Shown here: positions 11,071 through 21,667 of the stretch, in pieces | How positions within the stretch are numbered: position 1 is the stretch's first letter | Layout: the number at the start of each line of letters is the position of its first letter | NCBI GenBank assembly: GCA_001949185.1 | Contig: BDGG01000002.1 | Span: 5,942,448-6,006,447, forward strand | Origin: Ramazzottius varieornatus | Taxonomy: Eukaryota; Tardigrada; Eutardigrada; Parachela; Ramazzottiidae | Direction of reading: 5' to 3' | DNA length: 64,000 nt | The notes under the pieces: generated by a model | Database searches by the model: none | Told to the model about the DNA's origin: nothing | The model's input: only the letters and a program-made list of their open reading frames with translations | Made by a program: the position numbers and the translations under genes

Positions 11071-13828
11071 ATGCTGGGATTCTCCTTCAGTGGAATATTC
11101 TCTCCTGCCCCGCCCAAAAGCAACGAACTCCCCAGTGGATCTTGCCCAAATTCCTCATCTGCACCTTCCATCTCTTCCCACAAAAATATGGGTAAGCCAG
11201 AAAATATTTTCCCAAATTTCTTGTGGAAACGATTTTTCCGCTGATTTTCCGATGAGAATAAAATTTTTATCAGTGGGAGTTTCCGGCCGGAAAATTTGAA
11301 TAGACTTGTCCTGAATAGCTGGAAGTGAGGGCAACAGCGTAGGACTTTAGCGAGCGGCGACAACTGTCTGACCATTGCCCGCCAGAATATCCTTTCTGGC
11401 TGGTATTTCCCTCCGCTAATCGCTGTTGTCCTTCCTCTCTGTACTCTTGGGCCCACTCACATCTTTCCGTCTGGAAATGTCATTGCGAAATAGCCATGTA
11501 TGGCTGCTGTATAGAATTTGTGGATGATGAAATGGCCCGGCTTTGCCTGTGAAGGGGGGGAGTGGGAAGGAAGGCGGCATATGACGGTCTTGACGGGCAG
11601 GGATGACATCATCGAATGCTTCCCGTGAGAACCGCGACTGTCGTCAAATGAGTGCATCCTTTCACGCATTCACACCGTTAGCCTATAAAACAACACGAGA
11701 GAATTTTATTATTTTTTTTGGAACGAGGGGGGGGGGGTGGCGTTAAAGATCAGTATTCAGGGTGTCGGCAGGTGAATGGCGCCGATTGTCATTTGGTGTA
11801 GCGCACGTTTGCAGTATGAATGGCCAGGCGCATGCGCCACTTACGAAAGAACGATCGGTGTTATTCCATTAGCCGACGCTTTTTTCGCCTTGTGTGATTG
11901 GGTTTATTCACATGTGTTTTTTGGATGTATTTGTAGGTCGGACCTTTGCCGATATGGAGCGCAAGTACAAGACAGTGAGAACTATCGGCAGTGGCGGCTT
12001 CGGCAAAGTCTATTCGGGCTTCAGAAGAACGGACAAACAGCCGGTACGTTGATTGCTTTGATTGGATTTCCGGGTCTTTGCATTTGTTCAGTTAACAAGG
12101 CAAGGGAATTTCCTAAGTCTTTTTATTTCATTACAGGTGGCCATCAAAGTCGTCAACGGCAAGAAAGTCACATCGTACAGAACGGTAAGTCTAAGTGACT
12201 CTAAGTTGAGAAGTTGGTTGAGTGAGGGTTAATTGAATGATGGCAGACTTTCGTGGTAATGGCCGTCTCTTGGCTTGTTGGCTTGGCCACCCTATAGGAA
12301 AGTTCGGTGAGCTGTTCTTGGAAGATAGACGGAAGAAAATTAGTGAGGCTGGTTGGTGTTGGGCTTTAACTGTAGTGCTGTGTTCGAACTTGAGGAAGGG
12401 TCTGTTTCCTTCCACGGCTGACTCTGTGAACAGCCTCAAACTGTACACATCTGAATCATTGGCCTGTTTGTGCCAGCTTATACACAACAAGCTCGGTGTC
12501 TCGCGTGAAAAACTGGCCGCGAGGCAACGTCACTCGGCAGATCCGGTATGGAGGAAGTGAGTCAGGGCCGTGCTGTGGAAGAGGGTGTTCAGTCAGAGCC
12601 GTGCTGCAGTGGGAGGCAGGCAGGGCCGTGCCGCGTTGATGTGATGCGTCTTGTTTGAGCGAGGCTGCCTTGACTGTGTAGTAAGTGACGGGGGGTGGAG
12701 CTGCAGCGGGGTCAGAGGTGGTGAGTGGTGGGCACGGCCAGACGGCGCCCTGGCGTTGAATGGGCCTGGCAGTCGCCGAATGGATGGAATGAGTCAGAGA
12801 GACGGAAATATTAGATATTGCTGTGTAACGGTTATGAAAGTTAGAATGTTGCACAGAGACTGGCCGTTGTGGAAGGATTAGTGTTGCCGTTATCGAGGAT
12901 AGAAGACGAAGAGAGACTGAGGGAGGGAGGAGGAGAAAGGCTGCGTCACGCGCTTACATATTTGCACAGATTGCGATAGTCTTTACGGCCACGAGGATGC
13001 TCTACGATCGTTTGTACTCGTAGGCTTTTCCGCCATCGTTGTCAGAGTACTACTAACTTATCTGTCGTATCCTCTTATAGGGGTTATCGATTAACGGTAG
13101 CCGCGCGAACGGCAGCGCGAAAAGGCGCCGTTTTCCATCAGACTCGCTATCGTCGTAGACACGCTCGCGAGCTCATAAAACACGGTGGTTACGACATCAC
13201 AACGTTGCTCTCTTGCTCATGGTGTGTACACTCTCGCTCTTCCACATCACCAGAGGAGAGTAGAGTTTACAATGTGAATGATGCATTGGCTGAAATGATC
13301 GACACTTTTTGCTGAAGAATGGCTAAAGAGCTGCACTTCCGTCATTGTCAGCGAATCGCTTCGAGTTGAGGCAGGTCGTGTGGCACTTTTTCGAGTGAAG
13401 TCACGGGATAACCTGCCTATTAGCTGAGGTCAGCTCCCGCAGGTTGCGTCAGTAGCCAGCCTTGCTTCAATAATTGATTGGGGAGGCTTAAAGGTGTCTT
13501 GTGCTATTTTGCTGCAGTTTTCTTTTGTGCTGTTGTGTAAGAATGAGGGTTTCAATAGTGGGCGGGCTTGATGCTAGGTTGGCGTGTTTGGTAATTGGTC
13601 TAATTAATCTGCACGGTGTGTGGAATGCGCGCCGTTGCGACCCGTACGAAAGTTCCCTTGAATGGTACGGCGCCGGGCGCCAGCAGATTGGCGATTATTG
13701 ACGTGCGTCATGTGACTGTGTATATTTATAAATCAAAAGTTGCATCAGCGAAAAGCAGGCTAAAGTAAAGTTTAAATTTAGGCGATAAGATGAGCAAGAG
13801 CTGAGTTGAGAAGACGGCGAGCGCGGAG

Positions 13829-13861
<33 letters not shown>

Positions 13862-16800
13862 CAAAGAAGGCCAAAAGTAGCAAGGCGACGACCGATATGA
13901 AGCAGAGAGACTGGCCGAGGCCAGACAGACTGAATAAATGGAAAATGACGCGTGGGCGGAGCTCATCTGCACCGAACGTCCAGAGATATGGGAGGGTAAC
14001 TTTGAAATTTGCATTGCTGACGTCATCGCGGACTACCTGTCAACACGACCACGATATGGCCTGCGATTTTCATCAAGATGGCGAGCTGTGGTGGTAGATT
14101 TGGCCCGTTGACTGCACTCTATCTTGATTGATGGTTTGCCTTGACTGGAAGGAGGCTTTCGTTTCTTGGGTGGTGGATGGTTTCGGCGGGGAAATTTCAT
14201 AAGGTGAATGGAAGTCTGGCAGTTCATTTGAATTGGATAGAAAGCTCTGAGGTGGAAGAAACGTCAAAATGGAAGCGTTGAAGGTGGGTGGAAGTTGCCA
14301 AAGTGAGGGGAGAGAAATGGCGCCTTGCGTTCTCCCGCCAGAAATAGTGGTGACTTTACCTCATTTGGGCTCGAATGTTGACTGTGAGAAGTTGTGATGT
14401 GTGAAGAAGAAAGATAGGCTGCAGGCGAGACAGATTACGGAGTGAGAAAAATGCGGACGGACGTTGTGTCGAGATGGAAGAAGGCATGTGCGCAGACTGT
14501 ATAATAACGACGCCATAATTACAAAGGGAAGGAGCGGACGTTTGTTCTGGTGGGGATTAGGCTATGACTTCTTATCTTTCGTGGTTGCTTGTGCGGCTGG
14601 AACGATAATAAAGTTTGGAATGGTGGGAATGAAGAGATAAAAGAAGAAGGTGGGTCGTCATCGTCATATCAGACGGCAGAAACTTTCTGCGCCATGTTAT
14701 GTGGGTGTAATGATAAAGCGGTTGTTGATGACCGTCGACTTTGTGGCGGCAGGAGTAGGGATCAGGAAATCAGCGTAACTTTCTGCAGAAACTTTCTGCG
14801 CCATGTTATGTGGGTGTAATGATAAAGCGGTTGTTGATGACCGTCGACTTTGTGGCGGCAGGAGTAGGGATCAGGAAATCAGCGTAACGAAGAGGCTTTT
14901 GTCAGGAATAAACCTCAAGAATAATAGCTGGCATAAATGATGAAGTGTTACGTAAAAGGGCGGAGAAGGAATGTGAGGGCGGAAAGGGCACTGTAAGGCC
15001 GTAATTGTATGGCTGATTTATGGGCTTGATCGATCTAGCCGAAAGTGTAATGGGTTGACGCCTTGATTGAGAAGAATATGCAAAGTGACGCTTGATTGAC
15101 TAGTTGATTGACCGTTGGCTGTCCTTGTTGCAGATGAAAGGCCAGCAAGTACCACTGGAAGTGGCCATGCACAGTAAGGTCTCACATCTTCCGGGTGTTG
15201 TAAAGCTCCTGGACCATTTTCAAGGAGAAGGAGGAAACGGCAGTCACATCCTAGTGCTGGAGCGACCTGATCCCGTCCAGGATCTCTTTGACTTCATAAC
15301 GCAACGTGGTGCCTTGGATGAATTCATTGCCAGAGTCTTTTTCCGTCAGGTAAGCAAATTACGCAGGTCTTCCCTTATATTAATCCGCTTGCGTGCGAGA
15401 GAATAAAGTATTAATCCGGGTTGTTTTTGTAGATTGTGGAGACGATAGCTGCGTGTCACGACAATGGCGTTTGCCATAGGGACATTAAAGACGAAAATAT
15501 TCTGGTAGATATGCACACCGGAAGGTGCTACCTCATCGACTTTGGATCCTCCGATGAACTTAGAACTGAACCCTACCAAGGCTATGATGGTAAGAAACGT
15601 TTTTCAGATCTCTCTGAATTTTCTAGAAATTTATACGAGCCATCGGCTGCGAGGTTAGCTCACTTTGCAAGCACCTACACACATCCATTTGGCTTTAGAC
15701 GTGTGGTGTGCTGTATGCAGGTGCGTTGAAGTTGTTTGCGGAGCTTCTTGTAATTTCTGCTGACGGTTAATTGGCCTGATGTAATTGTGGGGGCAAGACC
15801 CATCATCGAAATTTACTGGGAGAATTTAGTTTGGAATTTTTGGGTAGTCTGGAAATTAACCGGGTATTTTTCTCTGGCAGCCGGAACCAAAGTATACTGT
15901 CCACCGGAGTGGGTGAAGACTGGAGTGTTCCACGCGTCCGCGGGTACCGTGTGGTCCTTGGGTATCCTCCTGTACGACATGCTGTGTGGCGACATACCCT
16001 TTGAGAATGAGGAGCAAATTCTGTCGGGGCATCTGTCGTGGAGGAACCCTGCCGTGCGCATCTCTGACCGTAAGTCCGAAACGCCAACACGCATTCTTTT
16101 GTAGACTATCTCGAGTCATCATCTGCCCTGTTACAGAATGGGGTGTAATGAAATATCGCAATTGAAGAATGTAACCTTGGTACTTTGGAACGGAATGCTG
16201 ATGTTGTTGTGTTTTTCTTGCAGGAGCACGCGATTTAGTAAGACGATGCCTGACTTTCAAGCCTGAACAACGCCTGACCATTGCGCAAATACTGGAGCAT
16301 CCCTGGCTCAACCAGTGCAAGTTTGACGACAACTTTGCTTACTACTTCCAGTCCTACTGCTCCAGAAGAACGCATAGAATGAAGACTGTCCTCAACAGCA
16401 CTTCACCCATCGCGGTGCCTTCCTCCATAACGACATCCTCAGCACCTACAACAGTCCGTCAAGGTAGAGATTCAGTAGGAGACGTTAGAGAGAAATTCGT
16501 TGAGATGGAACGAGCTGAAACCAGAACAAACCATAAAGTAACAATTGTTAGATAATCCAAACGAAAAAGATTGCTTACATTGACCACCTGCATACAGCGC
16601 ACCATGCAGTCCAAGTGGGTCGAATGTATGTAGGTGCGTAGGAAATCTGGACATGGAACGTGGCAACGGACTGCAGTTCTGACGATTGTTTTGCTGTATT
16701 TCAGGTGTGATACCGAATGCGGGACTGCAAAGCCAAAGCTGTTCCTTCACTCACGTCTTTTCTTCATCGTCACACGGAAGCGCAGGGTCCCCCCTTTCAC

Positions 16801-16928
16801 CCCAACGATGGACCTTTGACTGTGGCAGCAACACTCAGCCACGCAATGACTCTCTAGATTCACAAGGCAACAGCGAAGGAAAACTGTCACTATCAGGAAA
16901 CAGCATCGGTGAGATGGCCGCGTGCTGA
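11071..16928 (+). CDS. PIM-family serine/threonine kinase, 433 aa
   Basis: Eight exons: 11071-11191, 11937-12043, 12137-12184, 15134-15349, 15433-15589, 15881-16069, 16224-16463, 16705-16928; all phases agree. The kinase domain begins near residue 50: glycine loop [16 protein letters not shown] lysine, hinge [14 protein letters not shown] (the ERPxPVQDLFD signature is PIM specific), catalytic [12 protein letters not shown], then [29 protein letters not shown] and LEHPWL. All catalytic residues are present. PIM kinases are constitutively active and need no activation-loop phosphorylation. The activation segment here has no obvious regulatory phosphosite cluster. There is a 40-residue Ser/Pro-rich N-terminal extension, and after the kinase domain a Ser-rich tail of about 110 residues, longer than in vertebrate PIMs. 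Intron 3 (2.9 kb) holds a (TG)n tract and a tandem duplication. Which vertebrate PIM it matches best cannot be decided. Confidence 0.92.
13830..13859. repeat. (TG)n microsatellite
   Basis: About 15 uninterrupted TG units inside intron 3 of the PIM gene. Confidence 0.95.
14676..14888. repeat. Tandem duplication, two 104-bp copies
   Basis: Copies at 14676-14779 and 14785-14888 appear identical and are separated by five bases (offset 109). It lies in intron 3 of the PIM gene, so no coding effect is expected. The identity implies a recent duplication or an assembly artefact. Confidence 0.9.
15671..15724. repeat. Short palindromic element (GCAGGTGC ends)
   Basis: The ends gcacctacacaca and tgtatgcaggtgc are inverted copies. 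It lies in a PIM intron. A related copy in opposite orientation is at 16584-16637 and a third is in a Meis intron. Confidence 0.6.
16584..16637. repeat. Short palindromic element (GCAGGTGC ends), second copy
   Basis: Reads ccacctgcatacagcgcacc to tgtatgtaggtgcg, and is a diverged reverse complement of the element at 15671-15724. It lies in the last PIM intron. Confidence 0.6.
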
Positions 16929-17792
16929 TGGAATGAATCGACCGCGCCTTGAAAATGTTGCCATAGCGAAGGTTGAATGGTGAACTTTGAGACGAAGACG
17001 ACAGCTGAAATCTTGATAGACGCACATACACACATAGCCACTTCCGTGCGATCCCTCCTCTCTCCTTTCCTCCCCCTTCTCTACTTTTCCTGTTGAATAA
17101 CTGGCGAGGACCTGAGCGAGCAAGCAAGAGGGACCGATTCCCGTTGAAGAGGACCTTCGAAAGATGATTGCTCAGTGCTGCTTTTGTTTCTTTCGTTCTT
17201 CAAAGTTCCAATGGACTTTGAGTTTTTCGCTGTACAGCTAACTACCAAAGAGCGAAAGAGTGACTGTCGTGAAGTGCGCAAGTTGGAAGGGGAAAAAGAG
17301 ACGGTGTTTCTGGTGGAACGGATGGAAGGAAAGACTTGCTAACGAATGACTGTGATACTTTGCTTTCTCTCTTTGCGTCGATTAGGAAGACCGATGTTTT
17401 GTTGAGGCTGCTCGCTGGACAGTTTGGCAGCTCTGCAAAGATGTGTTGGGAATTGACGAATAGAACTTCTGTGTTTCTTCCTCTCCTACACTTGGAAATT
17501 CTTTCTTTGACGTTGGCCGGGACCGATGGATGGCATTTCGAAACAGACGATGTTGTAATTTATTTGCGGCGTTTTTAAGTTATTGCTCTGCTTGGATGGA
17601 GCGAAGCATCCATGAGAAACCACTCTGTATATAGTTTACTTGTATATACATGTTATACCCTTTGAATAATCATACCACCCTTATTTGAATATTCCTAACT
17701 GAAAGTTCTATACCTTTGGAAATGTTCTGTTGTTCAATGTGGCGTTCTTTGTACATTATAAAACATATCTGAGAAAATCACTGTCGTATGGG

Positions 17793-17912
17793 TGATGGGC
17801 AAAGAAAACGTGTGATATCGTTGTTTAATTGGCGCACTGTCACGTTGATTTCGGCTGGAAGGGTGCGCCAATTGCAGTAACGGCCCTGTACGTTTATTCT
17901 TCAGCTCCCATC
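17793..17912. mobile_element. GTGCGCCA-core MITE, variant copy
   Basis: The ends gatgggc and gctcccatc form a terminal inverted repeat. The core aattggcgcac ... gtgcgccaatt is a variant of the AAGTGGCGCAC palindrome of the dispersed family, with the ttccagcc-like spacer in reverse orientation. Confidence 0.65.
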
Positions 17913-20674
17913 ATACTATTCGGTCTCAATGAGAACACATGAAATGCCACAACAAAATTCAGAGAACCTTCAACTTGGAGAGAAGCACTTCAAGAGCTGG
18001 TGGAAGAGGAAGCTTCGTATTGAAGAATCACTGATGCCGTATTTGCAGAGGAGCTTGATATCGAGCACCGATTTCGAACAGGCCGCTGGAAAAAAACAGC
18101 TGAAATTCTCTTTTCGATCTTTTGGGCTCGAAGTCGCAGTGACGTTTTGGTGTTCGATAGTACTCGGATGATTGTATACGTAAAGGAGAATAGTGGGAAC
18201 GCTGACCAAGGTTTCCGTGAGAGTTTATGCATGTTTTGGCGTCTGGTTGTAAAGCGATGAAGGGGGCGGAAGGCTGCTTAGGCATGCTGACGCAGGCATG
18301 CTTTGCCGAGAAATACAGCAAGATGCTGAGTCGTGCTGAAGTTCTCGGCATCAGCTGGATTACTGACGGAAGTGAGTCAAGTTCGAGCCCCGTTTTCCAC
18401 TAGCCTACGTCAGCCATATAACGCCGACGTCGTATCCGGCTTAACCACCTTTGAATATAATGGGTTGTCGGGAAACTTGTTGACTTGTGAACACAATAAA
18501 CGTGCGTTTGACATAACAAACGACACGAACCCTTAACCGACTCGACAGAATACGCCCTATTAAGACATTTTGTTAATTGGAGGATGAATTTTGTAGCACT
18601 GGTCTTTGAATAGGTTTCGGTTTATAGACGGCTGAATTAATTCTAAGGTTGAACGACCTTCCGGCTTTCCGAGAGTGGGTTTCTGCTGAGGGAATTTCTG
18701 ATCTGCGTTTCGCTGTCGCTCTGAAATATGATCTTTCACGAAATCGCAGTGTCTCGGATTTTCCTTGCAGATGGAAATTCCGAAACGATACATTGTGGAT
18801 TTATGCTCGACATATCAGTACGTCATGATTTTTTCGATCGGTTTTGTGGCTGCAAAGCCCGAGTTATAAAATCATAGGTCCGTACTGTTACGAGCAAGCC
18901 ACGCTGAGGAAATATCCATTTCCTTCGGCGGTTAATGGTTTGCCTGCTCGTCTTAAGCTGTCTTCATAATAAATGGAAGTGTGTAATATGTCGAAGAGAA
19001 ACACATCAAGGAAAATACCAACGCCGAGCAGAAGCGCTCCCCAGTTTCTCGTTAAGTCTAATAGCTATTTTGGCACCGGAAAATCCGGCCAAGTGAAACT
19101 AACGTCGTCGGTAATCAGACCTTTCATCCGCGCATTCGTCAAGACAAATGCGCCTGCAAACTTAGCGATTCAAGCCACATGATCGATGCTTAAATCAAGC
19201 TAATTTGGGTGTAATAGGTCTAGCTTAGAAATTTATGACATGCTTCAGAGCGACGGCGCGAAAAGCTCGACGGAAGTGCGTTTGGCAGCGTGGCATGCAA
19301 AAAGCAGCCCAGACAGTCTTTCGCAGTCTACCTGTCTCTGTGGGTTATACGGTACCTGTCTCAGCAACTTTGTCGACAGATATTCAACTTGAAAATCACG
19401 GAGTGTTCACAACAGTACTCTGTAGGTGGTGCGTGTCGTCTGCAAACTGGTGCCAATCGTTAGACGTAACTAACCTTACGGAACACGGTACACCGGTAAA
19501 AGCAAGGTCTAGCTGTACCTGTACAGGTTGGCCGTTGAACTAGATCCGCTTGAGTAAACGACCCGAAAAACACACAGCGGTTACCAAGGCCTCCGGCTGG
19601 TAAGACATGTCATTCCTACCGTGTTCGACGGCGAAGAAAAAGGCGAATCAAACGCCAATTGACATTCATTGGCCTGCCGATCAGTCGACATTGTTACCGG
19701 TACCGTAGAATATTTCGCTAACGTGAAACTAATCATCGGGAAAACCCGTCTTCTGCATTCATAGGTTCGCCATGAGAGCATAAGAAGGAACCCCGCGAAT
19801 CTTCGTGGCTCCTCATGTAGGTGGCGCCCTCTGCATGGCTATTGTGGCTTCGTAAAGTATCCTTCCGAATTTCGATTAGACTGGTTTTCGTTCCACACCT
19901 ACCACCGTTTATCATTGTTCAAAACGAAAATGGTGTCCGGCAAACACATCGCTGTAAATATCTTTGCATAAGATAATTATTTTATAAGTCTTAGTGGGAC
20001 GCGAGGTGATGATGAAGTCAGAACCTCAGAACGAAGTTCGATTCGGCATGGGTGTCTTCGAGGAGACATGGTGGCTTCGGTATTCGAAATTATTTGACAG
20101 GAAGGACCTATTGTTTCAAGATTACTGCATGTTCCAAACATGCCGTAAGTACTAAGAAGCACTTTGCCTAAATACACAAATTAACAAATGTATTTGAACC
20201 GCGTGCCTCACAAGGATTAACGTTAACATCGACACGTGTAGGTAGACTGAATTACGTAAACAAGATAAAGAATACAATTGAAGAAGAGAAACAAAGCACT
20301 GTTGATACAGTACTAAAGCTAAATATCCGAGAGATAATGGACCGAAGTTCGGAGGAATACCTGAGCCCTGCACGTGGACCTTCTTAACGTTTATATAACC
20401 CGGCGATAAAGCCCAGAAAAGGGGCGGCGTTTGTTTGCACTTGAAGCTATCTGTTGCGAGTCTCTTGGATAGAACCTGGTCGATCTCTTTGAACTATCAA
20501 TTGTTCCGTACAATAGTATTCGCTTATCCTTATTTCCGTAAGAGAAGTATCTTTACGGCGTGAATAGAGGAGAGCAGACTGGGTGGTCCAGATGTTCGAG
20601 CTGAGGAACTCGTCGGCATGGCGCAAAGTGATTCTCCAAAGTATGTAGCTTCCCGAAATTTATTCATAGTACAC

Positions 20675-20822
20675 GCGCCTTGCCTAATTATTAGCCGGGA
20701 TAAAAGTTTTGTCCCCTGGCCAAAAGCGACATCTCCCGGCTAAACTGACAATTAATCGAATCGTTGTCGCTTTCGGCCGGTGGTCAAAAATTTTGTCCCG
20801 GCTAACAATTAGGCCAGGCGCC
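20675..20822. mobile_element. Foldback element, arms about 58 bp
   Basis: Left arm gcgccttgcctaattattag and on through ccgggataaaagttttgtcc; the right arm is its reverse complement with about 85% match, ending ggctaacaattaggccaggc. The loop is about 30 bp and has no coding capacity. Confidence 0.75.
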
Positions 20823-21667
20823 TGTACTGCGGAAAGTTTTAGCAGTGGCTAATTTCTCAACAGGTACAAGGTGGTAAATTACACACCACACGAGGTACTT
20901 GAAAGCCGGACAACAGAGAAACGTTTTTTTGGCAGTGAAACTGAGAAGGTAGAAACCTACATCTGCAGATTCGCGCAAGGCTGGTGCTGACCGCGCTGAT
21001 TTTGCCGTCCAAACACCCATGATTCTGCTGAGGAAGACTACCGAGCAGTTATCAAGACTTGGATATTGATGATTTGTAAAGCAAATTGAACGAAATTTAA
21101 CACGTCTCAAGTGGTTTCCTGACACTGGTTCTAAATTCTGCGCGGCACGATTTGCCTTCTCAAATTTGACTTTCAAAACAAGCGTCACATAGCCGCGTGT
21201 TCTCTCATACTGGCAGAAAATCAAGACTCAGTTGCAAGAGTTAACAACAGATTATTAAGTAACTTTATACAACTTCGGGTAAAATACAGGCGAGATTTTT
21301 GAAGTGATGTCCTTAGTAAAAATTTACAAAAATGCATAAGTTAACTCTACCAGACAAGGCGACTACCGTACTACCAAGACATCACAAAATTCAAAGATGA
21401 AAAGAACATCAAATATCACAGCAGAGAAACGTAAATCTGGCACTGATCAACGCGAAGAAGACATGAAAAGGCTTACACGAAAGGCTAATACCGACTGACT
21501 CGATTCACACCGATTAAAACAATGAAAAGAATGAGACGAAGTCCTTGGGTTTCCTAGGACATGTTACTAACGAGTTCCATAAGAGCGTTGATCATTCGCC
21601 TACAAGCAGAACCCTCTTGTAACTCGTTGCATGGAGCCTAAAGGGAAGCTTAGAGACAGGAAGGGAT

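Larger units (their letters stand above)
16929..21667. other. Intergenic interval, 4.7 kb, repeat bearing
   Basis: Holds the 3' end of the PIM gene (likely UTR to about 17.7 kb), a GTGCGCCA-core MITE and a foldback element, listed separately, and otherwise nothing recognised. A 140-codon frame at 20802-21224 (-) overlaps the foldback element and has no coding character. Confidence 0.5.

Noticed and set aside
14589-14819. 76-codon frame with an internally repeated peptide
   Set aside because: The repeat is the 104-bp tandem duplication in an intron; not coding.
20802-21224. 140-codon minus-strand open frame
   Set aside because: It overlaps a foldback element arm, has no family features and no supporting splice signals.
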